A stretch of DNA of 64,000 nt from Tolypothrix tenuis PCC 7101 (GCF_002368295.1 NZ_AP018248.1:1212477-1276476); one strand, 5' to 3'; shown: positions 35,286-44,526, numbered from the stretch's first letter. Numbers and translations: made by a program. The notes: a model not told the origin generated them from the letters alone.

Positions 35286-35445
35286 TGGGGACTGGGGATT
35301 GGGAAAAAGCAGGGGAGCAGGGAGCAGGGAGCAGGGGGAAAATAACAAACACCAATTACCAATTACCAATTACCAATTACCAATTACCAATTACCAATTA
35401 CCAATTACCAATTACCAATTACCCATTACCAAATGACAAATAACC
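35286..35445. repeat. Composite repeat with ten ACCAATT heptamers
   Basis: The G-rich start (GGGGACTGGGGATTGGG, AGCAGGGAGCAGGGAGCAGG) is followed by ten uninterrupted ACCAATT copies (35351-35420), then ACCCATTACC and AAATGACAAAT. It is the longest heptamer run in the window. Confidence 0.92.
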
Positions 35446-35623
35446 AATAACAAACCCTGAAGATTAAAAATTACTCCGGATACCAATGTCAAAGATACTT
35501 TTACTGGTACATTGTTAGGCTAAATACTCGTGAACTTACGGGGATAAAGGATTGAGTAAGACAATCCATGTCAGAACACTGAAGTGTTTTGGCGTAACAA
35601 TCAACTTTTAATTCCGAAAAACC

Positions 35624-37282
35624 ATGAATACAACTTGGCTAGGAATAACCCAGGTATTAGATATTGGTTGGTCAATCAGGGTGCAGCAGCTTTTGGCACA
35701 ATCACCAAGCCTACCACCAGAGCAATCGGTGGTTAATCAAGGAATTGGAGAGGTGCGAGGAATTTTCGACCAGATAATTCTGTTTACACCTCGCTTGCTA
35801 GGAGCTGCAGCCATTCTGTTAATTGGTTGGCTAATTGCTGCAATTATTGCCGCAGTCACCAGGGGAATCCTCAATCGCACTGATATAGATAACCGCATCG
35901 CTTCAGGAGTAACGGGCCGTGAGAATGTTCCCAACGTAGAGCAATTAATCTCCGGCTTAGTTTTTTGGAGTATTATTCTGTTGACTGCGGTAGCTGTTCT
36001 ACAGACTTTAGGGCTAGAGGTAGCCTCTCGACCATTAAATAATTTTGTCGATCAGCTTGCAGGCTTTTTGCCAAAGTTGTTTGGTGCAGCAATTCTTCTG
36101 GGCGTTGCTTGGTTATTAGCTACCGTTGTGAAGCTAGTAACGATCAGAGGACTGCAAGTGTTGAGGTTTGATGAGCGTTTGAATCAACAAGCGCAAGACG
36201 CTGACTCTACACCAGGACTGAATCAGTTATCTGTCACAGAGACAATTGGTAATGCTCTGTACTGGTTCATCTTTTTACTATTTTTGGTTCCAGTGTTAGA
36301 TACTCTGGGGCTAAGGGAAGCATTACAACCAGTCAAAGCTCTGATAACAGAGATTTTGTCAATTCTGCCCAATATTTTAGCTGCAACATTAATTGCGGCT
36401 GTGGGCTGGTTTGTGGCAAATCTCATTCGTCGTGTTGTTACCAATTTATTGATTACAACTGGAATCGACCATTTGGGCAGTCGTTTTGGACTTTCGCCCA
36501 ATGTTGGAGCGCAACCACTGTCGAATATTATCGGCACAGTGGTTTATATTTTGATTTTGATTCCTGTTGCGATCGCAGCGCTGAATGCTTTGAAAATTGA
36601 GGCGATTTCAGTCCCTGCGATCGCCATGTTACAACAGGTGCTTAATGCCTTACCTGCAATTTTTACAGCCCTCGGCATTCTGATTATTGGCTATTTCTTG
36701 GGAAGGTTTGTCTCGGAAGTCGTCACGAGTATCCTTACCAGTTTAGGCTTCAACAACATTTTTTCAGTGCTGGGTTTGCCATCCCCAAGACGAACAGCAG
36801 TCTACACGGAAGCCGGCGCACCAGTAACTACACCCACCCGTACCCCATCAGAAATTGTCGGTATTATTGTCTTCGTCGGCATTTTACTATTTGCAACGGT
36901 AGCAGCTGTCAATATCCTCAATATTCCCGCACTCACCGCGCTAGTATCGGGAATCTTGATTATATTCGGCAGAATTTTATCGGGATTAGTGGTATTTGGC
37001 ATTGGGCTATTCTTAGCAAACCTGGCTTTTAGCATCATTGTTAGTTCCGAAAGCGCCCAAGCAAGGATTTTAGGACAAGTAGCGCGGATTGCCATCCTGA
37101 CTTTAGTCTCAGCAATGGCACTGCGACAGATTGGCGTAGCCAGCGATATTGTAAATTTAGCATTTGGGCTTTTACTCGGTGCGATCGCAGTGGCTATTGC
37201 TCTAGCTTTTGGCCTTGGCGGTCGAGATGTAGCCCGCGAACAAGTTAAAGAGTGGTTAGACTCTTTTAAGAGTAAGGGTTAA
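35624..37282 (+). CDS. TM-helix repeat protein, mechanosensitive-channel-like (CmpX type)
   Basis: The 552-residue membrane protein holds at least four copies of the TM_helix repeat, each a long glycine/alanine-rich helix after a short amphipathic lead: LLGAAAILLIGWLIAAIIAA, LFGAAILLGVAWLLATVVKL, ILAATLIAAVGWFVANLIRR and FTALGILIIGYFLGRFVSEV. These occur in CmpX-like proteins related to small mechanosensitive channels. The MscS beta domain itself is not evident. It may stabilise envelopes under stress; substrate or gating unknown. Confidence 0.85.
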   Translation: MNTTWLGITQVLDIGWSIRVQQLLAQSPSLPPEQSVVNQGIGEVRGIFDQIILFTPRLLGAAAILLIGWLIAAIIAAVTRGILNRTDIDNRIASGVTGRENVPNVEQLISGLVFWSIILLTAVAVLQTLGLEVASRPLNNFVDQLAGFLPKLFGAAILLGVAWLLATVVKLVTIRGLQVLRFDERLNQQAQDADSTPGLNQLSVTETIGNALYWFIFLLFLVPVLDTLGLREALQPVKALITEILSILPNILAATLIAAVGWFVANLIRRVVTNLLITTGIDHLGSRFGLSPNVGAQPLSNIIGTVVYILILIPVAIAALNALKIEAISVPAIAMLQQVLNALPAIFTALGILIIGYFLGRFVSEVVTSILTSLGFNNIFSVLGLPSPRRTAVYTEAGAPVTTPTRTPSEIVGIIVFVGILLFATVAAVNILNIPALTALVSGILIIFGRILSGLVVFGIGLFLANLAFSIIVSSESAQARILGQVARIAILTLVSAMALRQIGVASDIVNLAFGLLLGAIAVAIALAFGLGGRDVAREQVKEWLDSFKSKG

Positions 37283-37686
37283 CCCATGTTTTTCTCGGCA
37301 GCTTGTCTGCAAATCTCGGCACTTGCTGCTAAAAGCATCATAATTTGAGAAAATATCTCGGCAACTCACCTTGAGATATTAAAACTTAAAGCTTTGAACT
37401 TGAATGTTCAACCATAGAAGTTGACATTCCGAGTTCAAAGCTTCAATTTTGCTGTTCCAAGCTCGACATTTCTAGTTCCAAGCTCAAAGGTTCTAGTTCC
37501 AAGCTCAAAGGTTCTAGTTTCAAGCTCGACATTTCTGGTTTCAAACTCGAAGGTTCTAGTTCCAAGCTCGAAAGTTCTAGTTTCAAGCTCGAAGGTTCTA
37601 GTTCCAAACTCGAAGGAATAGGTAATGAGTGAGAATTCCCACCCATTACCAATTACCAATTACCAATTACCAATTACCCATTCCAC
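37283..37686. other. Intergenic region with 21-bp minisatellite and heptamers
   Basis: It contains the tandem array at 37454-37621 and ACCAATT heptamers at about 37645-37680. Overlapping open frames on both strands arise from the array and are not called. Confidence 0.7.
37454..37621. repeat. 21-bp minisatellite, 8 copies
   Basis: The unit is near GTTCCAAGCTCGAAGGTTCT plus A. Copies differ at a few set places (GTTCC/GTTTC, GCTCG/GCTCA, GACATT/GAAGGTT). Both strands stay open through it, which argues against coding. It shares the 21-bp period with the array at 3044 but not the sequence. Confidence 0.9.
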
Positions 37687-38082
37687 TTATCGTCCAACAG
37701 AGTTAGATATATCTCTACCTGCTTGAGCTGCGCTGTCTTTTACACCGCCAGCAGTTTCCTTAGCACCTTCTACATAGCCGGAGCCGAATTCTTTCAAAGC
37801 TTCTCCTGATTGTTGACCAATCCGTTGCAGTCTTTCGCCAGGATTACCTTTTGTTTCGCGAGCTTCGCGGTTCCATTGTCCTATAGTCTTTGGTCTTTGA
37901 GCATCATTTTGTTCTACACTTTCCCGAACTTGCTGGCGTAACTGTGAGTTACTGCGTCCAGAATCAACATTTGTGGTGAGTACAATCAAACCAACTACAG
38001 CTACAGCCAAAAAGCGCTTTACCTGAAGTCCTTGAAACAGAGAACTGATTTTAGCGATCGCATTAGAAATCCAATTTGTCAT
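37687..38082 (-). CDS. Hypothetical protein with one membrane segment and hydrophilic tail
   Basis: The 131-residue protein has one hydrophobic helix (about 28-42, FLAVAVVGLIVLTT) and a hydrophilic C-terminal half rich in Gly, Gln and Lys (GSGYVEGAKETAGGVKDSAA). The repeats of EGAKETAGGVKDSA type recall LEA/stress proteins that are unstructured until dried or cooled. I use the ATG at 38082 (MTNWISN); an ATG at 38103 adds seven residues. Function unknown. Confidence 0.65.
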   Translation of the reverse strand: MTNWISNAIAKISSLFQGLQVKRFLAVAVVGLIVLTTNVDSGRSNSQLRQQVRESVEQNDAQRPKTIGQWNREARETKGNPGERLQRIGQQSGEALKEFGSGYVEGAKETAGGVKDSAAQAGRDISNSVGR

Positions 38083-38794
38083 GCCAATACTCCGTTGATG
38101 CATTCTTAATTTTTGTCAGACCTTCGCAATATCATTGGCTCACTCTAAATTCAGTTAATGACACGATGAATAAGCTGAATTTCTAGATGTCACTAACTAA
38201 AAATTTAATTATTTTAGAGATTAAGTAATGCAATCTGGTGCAATACTGCCTATTTTGAAGCAAATTGTCTGTTTTGATTACAAATTCCAGACTAACTGTA
38301 AAAAAATAATAATTCCTCTAACAAAAGTCAGAGGTTGTTTCTAAATAAGCAATACTTATTTAGGTCTGTGGTATGGCAAATCTCTTAGTTTGCAACTGAA
38401 TACAGCAAAATAAATTTCAATTTTCATACACATCATTAATTCTTATCGAGCCTCTATTGATTAAACAAGAGACTATTTATAAAGTAAATCTTAAGTAGGG
38501 TGTGTTACGGCTATGAAAGGATTTCGGACACAGAGACAATGATATTTAGCCGTAACGCACCGTCGCGTGGATGGTGCGTTAGGCGCTGGGATAGTTATTC
38601 CGTGACAAATTATATTGAAAGTCAGAGCCTAACACACCCTACAGTAATTTTATTTTTACTTTATAAATAACCTCTAAGAGAAAAACCATAAAAGTATATC
38701 TTGGTAGTAAAATCCAAGTTATTCTAGCTGCTGCGATTTATCTATTAAACCAAAATCTCAAAAAATATATCTCTAGGCTTATTCCTCAAGAAAT
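38083..38794. other. Intergenic region holding a MITE-like element
   Basis: About 700 bp between divergent genes. The only structured part is the element at 38495-38642; the rest is AT-rich with no open frame of note. Confidence 0.6.
38495..38642. repeat. 148-bp MITE-like element
   Basis: The ends GTAGGGTGTGTTA and TAACACACCCTAC are a perfect 13-bp inverted pair. Inside are two hairpin halves: TTACGGCT...AGCCGTAA and GGTGCGTTAGGCGC...GCCTAAC, joined by CACCGTCGCGTGGATGGTGC. A related element lies at 39676 in opposite orientation. No transposase gene inside. Confidence 0.82.
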
Positions 38795-39586
38795 ATGAAA
38801 TATATAGTTGGCATCAGCATATTGTTTTTGATTGCTGCCATTGCAATACTCAATTCAATCATTAGAAAAAAACTTTTACCAGAATCTGAGCAGCAATCAT
38901 TGAAAGTATTATTTATTGGTAATAGCTATACCTATTACCACGAGCTTCCTAAACTGGTGCAAAATTTAGCACTAACCGCAAAAGAAGCTAAAAGATTTGA
39001 AACTGAAATGGTGACAGTTGGTGGAGCTACATTAGAACAGCTTTGGCAACAGGGTAAAGCTGTAAGCAAGATTAAGAATGGCAAATGGGATTATGTTGTC
39101 TTACAAGAACAGAGTACTTTACCTATCACTAATCCGAAGTTAATGTACGAATATGCTCGGTTATTTAACGAAGAAATTAAGAAAATTAATGCTCAAACTG
39201 TGTTTTACCTAACTTGGGCAAGACAGAATAAGCCAGAAACACAACAAGCACTGAACGATTCATATATGACCATTGCCCAAGAACTAAAAGCAATAGTCGC
39301 TCCAGTGGGAATAGTTTGGCAAAAAATTCAAGAACAGAATCAAAATTTAATGCTTTACGAGCCAGATAATAGCCACCCCAGCCCGATTGGTTCCTATGTA
39401 GCAGCTTGCGTATTTTATGCAACTATTTATGGTAAAAGTCCTGAAGGCTTAAACTATCCGAATAACAAAAATAACTCGAATAATACACCAGAAAATAATA
39501 AGACAAAATTAGAAGAATTAAATAATACAGATATGACAATGATTCAACATTTGGCTTGGGAAGTTGTTAGCAGAAAAACATCATAA
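38795..39586 (+). CDS. SGNH/GDSL-type hydrolase (DUF4886-like)
   Basis: The 263-residue protein has an N-terminal membrane anchor or signal (about 4-20), then an SGNH hydrolase domain: LKVLFIGNSYTYYHELPKLV (block I, Ser in GNSYT), VVLQEQST (block III region) and DNSHPSPIGSY near residue 195 with the Asp-x-x-His of block V. Family members are esterases or lipases acting on acyl or acetyl groups. The Asn-rich tail (NNKNNSNNTPENNK) looks like an acquired linker. MITE-like elements in inverted orientation flank the gene. Confidence 0.8.
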   Translation: MKYIVGISILFLIAAIAILNSIIRKKLLPESEQQSLKVLFIGNSYTYYHELPKLVQNLALTAKEAKRFETEMVTVGGATLEQLWQQGKAVSKIKNGKWDYVVLQEQSTLPITNPKLMYEYARLFNEEIKKINAQTVFYLTWARQNKPETQQALNDSYMTIAQELKAIVAPVGIVWQKIQEQNQNLMLYEPDNSHPSPIGSYVAACVFYATIYGKSPEGLNYPNNKNNSNNTPENNKTKLEELNNTDMTMIQHLAWEVVSRKTS

Positions 39587-40160
39587 ACCTTACTTTAGCG
39601 AGGTTTATATCCCCGACATTTTCAAAAATTCGGGTGTCTAGGCAGTAACTTCTGCTTAACTAAGTGTCTTTCTAATGTAGGGTGTGTTAGGCGCATATTT
39701 TCGATATTATTTGTCACCAAATAACTATCCTTGCGCCTAACGCACCGCCGCGTGGATGGTGCGTTACGGCTAAGTTAAATTGTCTCGGTGTACCAAATCC
39801 TTTCGTAGCCGTAACACACCATAATTCAGATTTATTTAAGGCGATGCGTTACGGCTAAGTTTAATTGTCTCTATGTCCGAAATCCTTTCATAGCCGTAAC
39901 ACATCCTACATTTTATAAATGGTCTTTAAGGAAATCTGTTTTAGGGTTGATTATATTTTGAGTTTTAAATTTTGAATTTTTAATTCCCTCTTTGGGGGTA
40001 CAGTATTGCTTTACTTTGGGCGGAAGATTTTGGTTTTCCTAACTATTAATATTTTTGCTTAATTATGCTGTTTTCTGTATGCGATACTCTTGATTTATCG
40101 CTATGGGAATATGCATTTTTCTCACTTCTGCCAGGTTAAATAATTTGGAGACTTGAAGTT
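39587..40160. other. Intergenic region with MITE-like elements
   Basis: Beyond the repeats at 39676-39910 it contains a short hairpin at about 39613-39637 (CCCGA...TCGGG) just after the hydrolase gene. No open frame is called. Confidence 0.6.
39676..39910. repeat. MITE-like element (inverted copy) plus an extra half
   Basis: 39676-39820 is the reverse-orientation relative of 38495-38642: GTAGGGTGTGTTAGGCGC first, then the CACCGCCGCGTGGATGGTGC joint, then TTACGGCT...AGCCGTAACACACC. A second TTACGGCT half follows at 39841-39910, ending ACACATCCTAC. Confidence 0.82.
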
Positions 40161-41018
40161 ATGCGCTGGGAATTTGGGCGAAGAAGTACCAATGTTGAAG
40201 ACAGGCGAGGAACTAGGATTTCGGCTCCTGTGGTAGGAGGTGGTATTGGAGCAGTTATTTTATCGTTGATAGTTGCTTTTTTGGGTGGCGATCCTAGCGT
40301 CATTTGGGAGCAAACACAAAAACCGAGCGATCGCCCTAACTCGCAATCTCCCCAAACCCAAAGTTCCGCAAATAGCGATCGCATGGCTGATTTTGTTTCC
40401 GTTGTTCTCGCAGATACAGAAGATACATGGAGTAGCTTGTTTCAGCAACAAGGAAAAACCTATCGAGAACCAACTTTAGTTTTATATTCGGATGCAGTGG
40501 AATCTGCTTGCGGTTTTACGCGATCAGCTGTAGGGCCTTTTTATTGTCCTAGCGATCAAAAACTCTACATAGATTTGAGCTTTTATCAGGATCTCAAAAA
40601 TCGCTACCAAGCACCAGGAGATTTTGCCCAAGCTTATGTGATTGCTCATGAAGTGGGACACCATGTGCAGAATCTCATGGGAATTTCCCAACAGGTGCGA
40701 ACCCTACAACGTCAAGCAGATCAAGTAGAAGCCAATCAACTTTCCGTCCGCCAAGAATTACAAGCTGATTGTTTTGCTGGAGTTTGGGCTTATCATGCTG
40801 ATCGCTCACGCCAAATTCTAGAATCAGGGGATATTGAAGAAGCACTCAATGCGGCTAGCAGTATTGGAGACGATCGCTTACAAAGTCAAGCCAGAGGATA
40901 CGTAATTCCTGAGTCTTTTACTCACGGTAGTTCAGCTCAAAGAGTTCGTTGGTTTAAACGTGGTATTCAAACAGGTAATCCTGAACAATGTAATACTTTT
41001 AGAACCACAAATCTATAG
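40161..41018 (+). CDS. Neutral zinc metallopeptidase (YpfJ family)
   Basis: The 285-residue protein starts with MRWEFGRRSTNVEDRRG, the family N-terminus, has one membrane helix (about 33-51) and an extracytoplasmic domain with the zinc motif HEVGHHVQNLMG (HExxH) and QELQADCFAGVWAYHAD with the third ligand Glu/Asp. FYCPSDQKLYIDLSFY is also diagnostic. Substrate is unknown. It is a widespread single-gene family in bacteria. Confidence 0.92.
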   Translation: MRWEFGRRSTNVEDRRGTRISAPVVGGGIGAVILSLIVAFLGGDPSVIWEQTQKPSDRPNSQSPQTQSSANSDRMADFVSVVLADTEDTWSSLFQQQGKTYREPTLVLYSDAVESACGFTRSAVGPFYCPSDQKLYIDLSFYQDLKNRYQAPGDFAQAYVIAHEVGHHVQNLMGISQQVRTLQRQADQVEANQLSVRQELQADCFAGVWAYHADRSRQILESGDIEEALNAASSIGDDRLQSQARGYVIPESFTHGSSAQRVRWFKRGIQTGNPEQCNTFRTTNL

Positions 41019-41170
41019 AAGATAACGTAGTAGGATGCGTTAGCAGCAAGAGTACGGCATCAGCACTAATCCAAAATCCAAAATCTAAAATCCAAAATTG
41101 TATAAGGATGCTCAAATACTCGCTAAAGCTTTGCTCCAGCGAGTTGATCTGAGCCGATCAAATCGCCAAA

Positions 41171-41434
41171 TTAGCTGTCAATTAACTTAAAGCCCCAAGG
41201 TTTGAGGGCTGCTTTGGCTATTTCTTTATCTATACCCTCATAAGCTTCCCATTCAAATGGGTGATCTTTAGGATGTCCTTCGCCGACATTACCCGCAACT
41301 TTAATGATGGGACAATTAGCCAAGCGATCGCGCTCCAGTCGTTTTGGCAATGCTAATTGGACTTTGCGCCCAATAAATTTCGATACACTTTCTTGAGCCA
41401 CAGATTCACGGATTAAACAGATATCACCAGCCAT
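41171..41434 (-). CDS. Conserved hypothetical protein
   Basis: With the ATG at 41434 (MAGDICLIRESVAQESVSKF) the protein has 87 residues. It is soluble and has a conserved-looking C-terminal half (NVGEGHPKDHPFEWEAYEGI, KPWGFKLIDS). The frame stays open 25 codons upstream to 41509, but that part is hydrophobic and less convincing. I do not recognise a function. It follows the cNMP/AAA+/polyferredoxin gene on the same strand by 109 bp and might be co-transcribed with it. Confidence 0.6.
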   Translation of the reverse strand: MAGDICLIRESVAQESVSKFIGRKVQLALPKRLERDRLANCPIIKVAGNVGEGHPKDHPFEWEAYEGIDKEIAKAALKPWGFKLIDS

Positions 41435-41543
41435 ACCCCAAGTAGTTTGGTAGATATAAAAGAAAGATATGTAGGTTTGTGGCTTTAGGGATCTTTTGAT
41501 AACTTGCATTACTTGTAATCCTTACACAAGACGGAAAAATTCG

Positions 41544-44078
41544 TTAAAAAACGATAATCATCCACATACCAGCCGCCAGCCCAATCGTTGCTAAATGTTG
41601 CCAGAGTAGGGCTTTCAGCGGTTGACGTGCGATGTTTTGGGTTAATACTACGGTTAGCAACACGGATATAATCAGGGTGCTGCCTTGCAGAAAGTCAATT
41701 ACTGCGGGGTGTGCTATCAATACGGGTAACTGTTCTCCATTTAAACCAAAGGTAGCAAAAGTTACAGGAAGAATTCGCCCACCTTCTCCTAAACCTAAAC
41801 GCAGATAATGGGCAAAGTTACCTCCTAATACTAATGGTAGGTAACCATAAGCCAGCTCAATAAATTTTTTAGGTTTTCGTCCAGAATTAAACAGTTGCGT
41901 GAAGCCGTAAGCTAATAAGCAAATTCCTGCCGGAATAATCAACACTACCACAGACAATCCTAAATGCTGCCAAAAAATTGTTAAATCTAGGTTTAAGCCT
42001 AACCAAGCTTGTAATTCTGGCAAGCGATGCAGATATATACCACCCAAGAGCAAAAATAACAGTGCTACTTCATAGTTGTGGGCAACATGAGTTGTCCAGA
42101 GTTCAATTCCTGGCGGGCGTAAGTTAAACTCGACGGAACGATGGGGACAGGCTTTCAGGCAAGTCATGCACAGGACGCAATCTTTGTTATCTTCTAATTG
42201 TGCAGGATGGGAGTACAAAGGACAGCCGTTGGTTTCCATGCCCTCACCTTTTTGCGGCCCGCCTTTGTAGCATTGGTAAGTCGTACAACTGGCGGAACAA
42301 ATACCTTGTTGGGCGCGGAGTTCTGTCATTGAGAGTTTAGCAAATAAACCATTCATACCGCCGATGGGACAAAGATAGCGGCACCAAAACCTGCGTTCAA
42401 ACAGGGCGGAAAATATCATTGCCCCAGCGGTGATTAATAGCAGCAAGCAACCCGAAAGGTAAGCTGTATCTTCTAACTTCCAGAGTTCTTCCCATAGAAA
42501 AATTAGGGTGAATAGCCCAAATAAAAACCAGCCACCCCATTTCTCAGCTTTCTCTCGCGGCCAGCGCTGGAGTTTGTGCGGAAACAACTTCAGCGATAAT
42601 TTTTGCGTAATTTCACCGTAAATCATAAACGGGCAGACAGAACACCAGATGCGCCCCAGAAAAGGGAAGAGAAACAGAAAGAACGGCCACCACCAAGCCC
42701 AAAAAAGATTTAAAGCAAAATTGCGATCGCGTGTTTGCGGGCCAATAAATAATACACCAACCAAAAAAGCAAAGGCTGCAAAGGTAAAACCATAATTAAT
42801 GCGATCGGGCCACCAGTCACTACGCAAGAACCTCCGCAAACCAGGATAAGCATTTAATAAATTAACGCGAAATTGCTTCTTCTGGGGTTCGGCTGACCAA
42901 AAGATTTCTTCTGTGAGTTCTTTCCCTTCTCCTACCTGGACGATCGCCCGTTCTACCAAATTTTTCAATTCTTTGAGATTACCCGGGAAGTCGTAAGTTT
43001 GTAGGCGGCGTAAGGCTTCGGGGGTAATATGTGGTTTGGATAAACCGCGCGCACGGCTGTAGAGACTGATGTAATATTCCACCTGTACTTTAATATCTGC
43101 TTTGCGTACCCGCAACGGTGGTACTTTAATTACATGACCGATACAGCGCTCAATCTGAGAATCAGCTTTTTCAGAAACAATCAAAATTCTGGCGTGACTT
43201 TTACGAGATTCAGCTTTTGGTTCTCCCGGACGGCTAATAGGAGTATATGTATTTTTACTGAGTAAATCGGCAACCTCAGGTAATAATTCTGGTGGCAATT
43301 CTTGGAGGTTATTGAGGATTAAACTACCTTCCCCTAACCATTCTAATAATCCTGGTTTTCCGCCAGCACGACCGAATAATTCTGCGCCACTGGTTTGTAG
43401 AATCCCACAATTGATTTTAATAATTGGCTCTCGCCGCTTCGGAGAACTAAAGTGAATTAAAGTAGCGATATTATCTTTTTCTAACCCAGGTTCGCCAAAG
43501 ATTTCTACAGATTTGCGATCGCTGCTAGCTTCTCGGATTTGCTCCCGCAGACGTACAGCATATCGGCTGGTACCCACAATTCCCCGTTGCGCCTTGGTGA
43601 CTAAATATGGTCGCAAAGCTACAGTACGTTCTTGTTCATAGCTTAAAGCCGATGTTACCTCAGCCAATTCTTGCGCCAATAGCCGGAAAAACGCTTGATT
43701 AATTTCTGGGTATTGAGTGACTAAAGCGCGAAATTTATCCGCAGGTACAACCCATAATTGACATTCTGAGATGGTAGTAATTGTGAAGGGTGTTGATTCA
43801 TCTAACAGTAATTCTTTGAGGTGAATCACTTCTCCCGGGAGAAATCCCCGAGGTAAGGCTGAGTTAGTTTCACTAGGTTCGCTTTCTAACTGACCACTTT
43901 GGACAATATAAAGTGCTTGCGGAGGAGAACCTTCGCTTACTAGAGTAGTGTTAGCTGGCACAACTTGTAACTCCATCACCTGAGCGATCGCTTCTAAAAC
44001 CGTAGGTGAGAGAATTTCTAAAGCTGTACGTTCTTGTAGCCACACTGTATCTGGAGATGTCATCATCAGTTTCTCCAT
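41544..44078 (-). CDS. Fusion of cNMP-binding, degenerate NtrC-like AAA+ and membrane polyferredoxin domains
   Basis: Three modules are read in one 844-residue protein. Residues 20-145 are a CRP-type cyclic-nucleotide-binding domain (SEGSPPQALYIVQSGQLE). Residues 165-400 follow sigma-54 activators: ELFG, PLRVRKADI and FPGNLKEL match, but Walker A is GEPGLEKD, Walker B is GSLILNN (Asn256-Asn257 replace Asp-Glu) and GAFTGA is missing, so no ATP hydrolysis or sigma-54 contact is expected; cyanobacteria lack sigma-54 anyway. Residues 425-844 have about eight membrane helices with NapH/NosR-like clusters: CSVCP (479-482), CRYLCP (566-571), a Cys set at 594-619 and C634-x2-C-x2-C-x3-CP. It may gate electron transfer in response to cNMP; function is unknown. 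Confidence 0.88.
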   Translation of the reverse strand: MEKLMMTSPDTVWLQERTALEILSPTVLEAIAQVMELQVVPANTTLVSEGSPPQALYIVQSGQLESEPSETNSALPRGFLPGEVIHLKELLLDESTPFTITTISECQLWVVPADKFRALVTQYPEINQAFFRLLAQELAEVTSALSYEQERTVALRPYLVTKAQRGIVGTSRYAVRLREQIREASSDRKSVEIFGEPGLEKDNIATLIHFSSPKRREPIIKINCGILQTSGAELFGRAGGKPGLLEWLGEGSLILNNLQELPPELLPEVADLLSKNTYTPISRPGEPKAESRKSHARILIVSEKADSQIERCIGHVIKVPPLRVRKADIKVQVEYYISLYSRARGLSKPHITPEALRRLQTYDFPGNLKELKNLVERAIVQVGEGKELTEEIFWSAEPQKKQFRVNLLNAYPGLRRFLRSDWWPDRINYGFTFAAFAFLVGVLFIGPQTRDRNFALNLFWAWWWPFFLFLFPFLGRIWCSVCPFMIYGEITQKLSLKLFPHKLQRWPREKAEKWGGWFLFGLFTLIFLWEELWKLEDTAYLSGCLLLLITAGAMIFSALFERRFWCRYLCPIGGMNGLFAKLSMTELRAQQGICSASCTTYQCYKGGPQKGEGMETNGCPLYSHPAQLEDNKDCVLCMTCLKACPHRSVEFNLRPPGIELWTTHVAHNYEVALLFLLLGGIYLHRLPELQAWLGLNLDLTIFWQHLGLSVVVLIIPAGICLLAYGFTQLFNSGRKPKKFIELAYGYLPLVLGGNFAHYLRLGLGEGGRILPVTFATFGLNGEQLPVLIAHPAVIDFLQGSTLIISVLLTVVLTQNIARQPLKALLWQHLATIGLAAGMWMIIVF

Positions 44079-44132
44079 GCAGGCTGCTTACGGTATAAAA
44101 GGAATTATCCCTGATAATGGAATGGCTGCGTG

Positions 44133-44225
44133 ATGAGTTGGTCAGATATCCCGAATCTCTGGGTTCCCTTGGCAATGTTAGGTTTAATTGTGATAGCCGC
44201 GGTGTTTTTCAGCCGTAGCGGTTAA
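44133..44225 (+). CDS. Putative 30-residue single-helix membrane peptide
   Basis: An ATG frame of 30 codons encodes a peptide starting MSWSDIPNLWVP, then a strongly hydrophobic helix (LAMLGLIVIAAVFF) and a basic end (SRSG). It starts 54 bp from the divergent polyferredoxin fusion gene. It resembles no small photosystem or b6f subunit that I know (PetL, PetN, PsaM, PsbY). The ribosome site is weak. Composition and neat helix favour a real gene, but a chance frame cannot be excluded. Confidence 0.4.
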   Translation: MSWSDIPNLWVPLAMLGLIVIAAVFFSRSG

Positions 44226-44526
44226 TTTTGCAACGCCAGACGCGATTAATCGCGTCTCTACAAAAGGCAAACAATCTTATTGACTTATCCCGTCAGAGAA
44301 CTTGGTTTGGGGAAACTAGATTGCAACTGTAGCGTCAAAGAAACTATCTGAATACTCATTCGCTATCAGGATGCACTTAATATTTAGTAACTTCAGCGTC
44401 ACCGCTAGTAGCAAAGTAGTACGCAAATTTAAATAATTCCCGAAAAATTATCATTATTAAGTGCTTATTCCTGAGAATTGGGATGAGTAGCTAGTTTAAC
44501 TATGCAATTCTCAAGGTAATCAAAGC
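44226..44526. other. Intergenic region with REP copy
   Basis: The REP at 44239-44264 is followed by unremarkable AT-rich sequence leading to the promoter of the triplicated secreted protein. Confidence 0.55.
44239..44264. repeat. REP hairpin
   Basis: GACGCGATTAATCGCGTC plus TCTACAAAA, the perfect form of the family. Confidence 0.88.

Noticed and set aside
35248..35355. Longer N-terminus of the SRPBCC protein
   Set aside because: It would be translated from the G-rich repeat; the domain starts at the ATG at 35247.
37421..37659. Overlapping open frames on both strands across the 21-bp array
   Set aside because: Frames on both strands stay open because of the period-21 repeat; no start context and no known family.
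41544..44078. Plain sigma-54-dependent activator
   Set aside because: GAFTGA and Walker B residues are missing, there is no DNA-binding helix-turn-helix at the end, and the C-terminal half is a membrane polyferredoxin.
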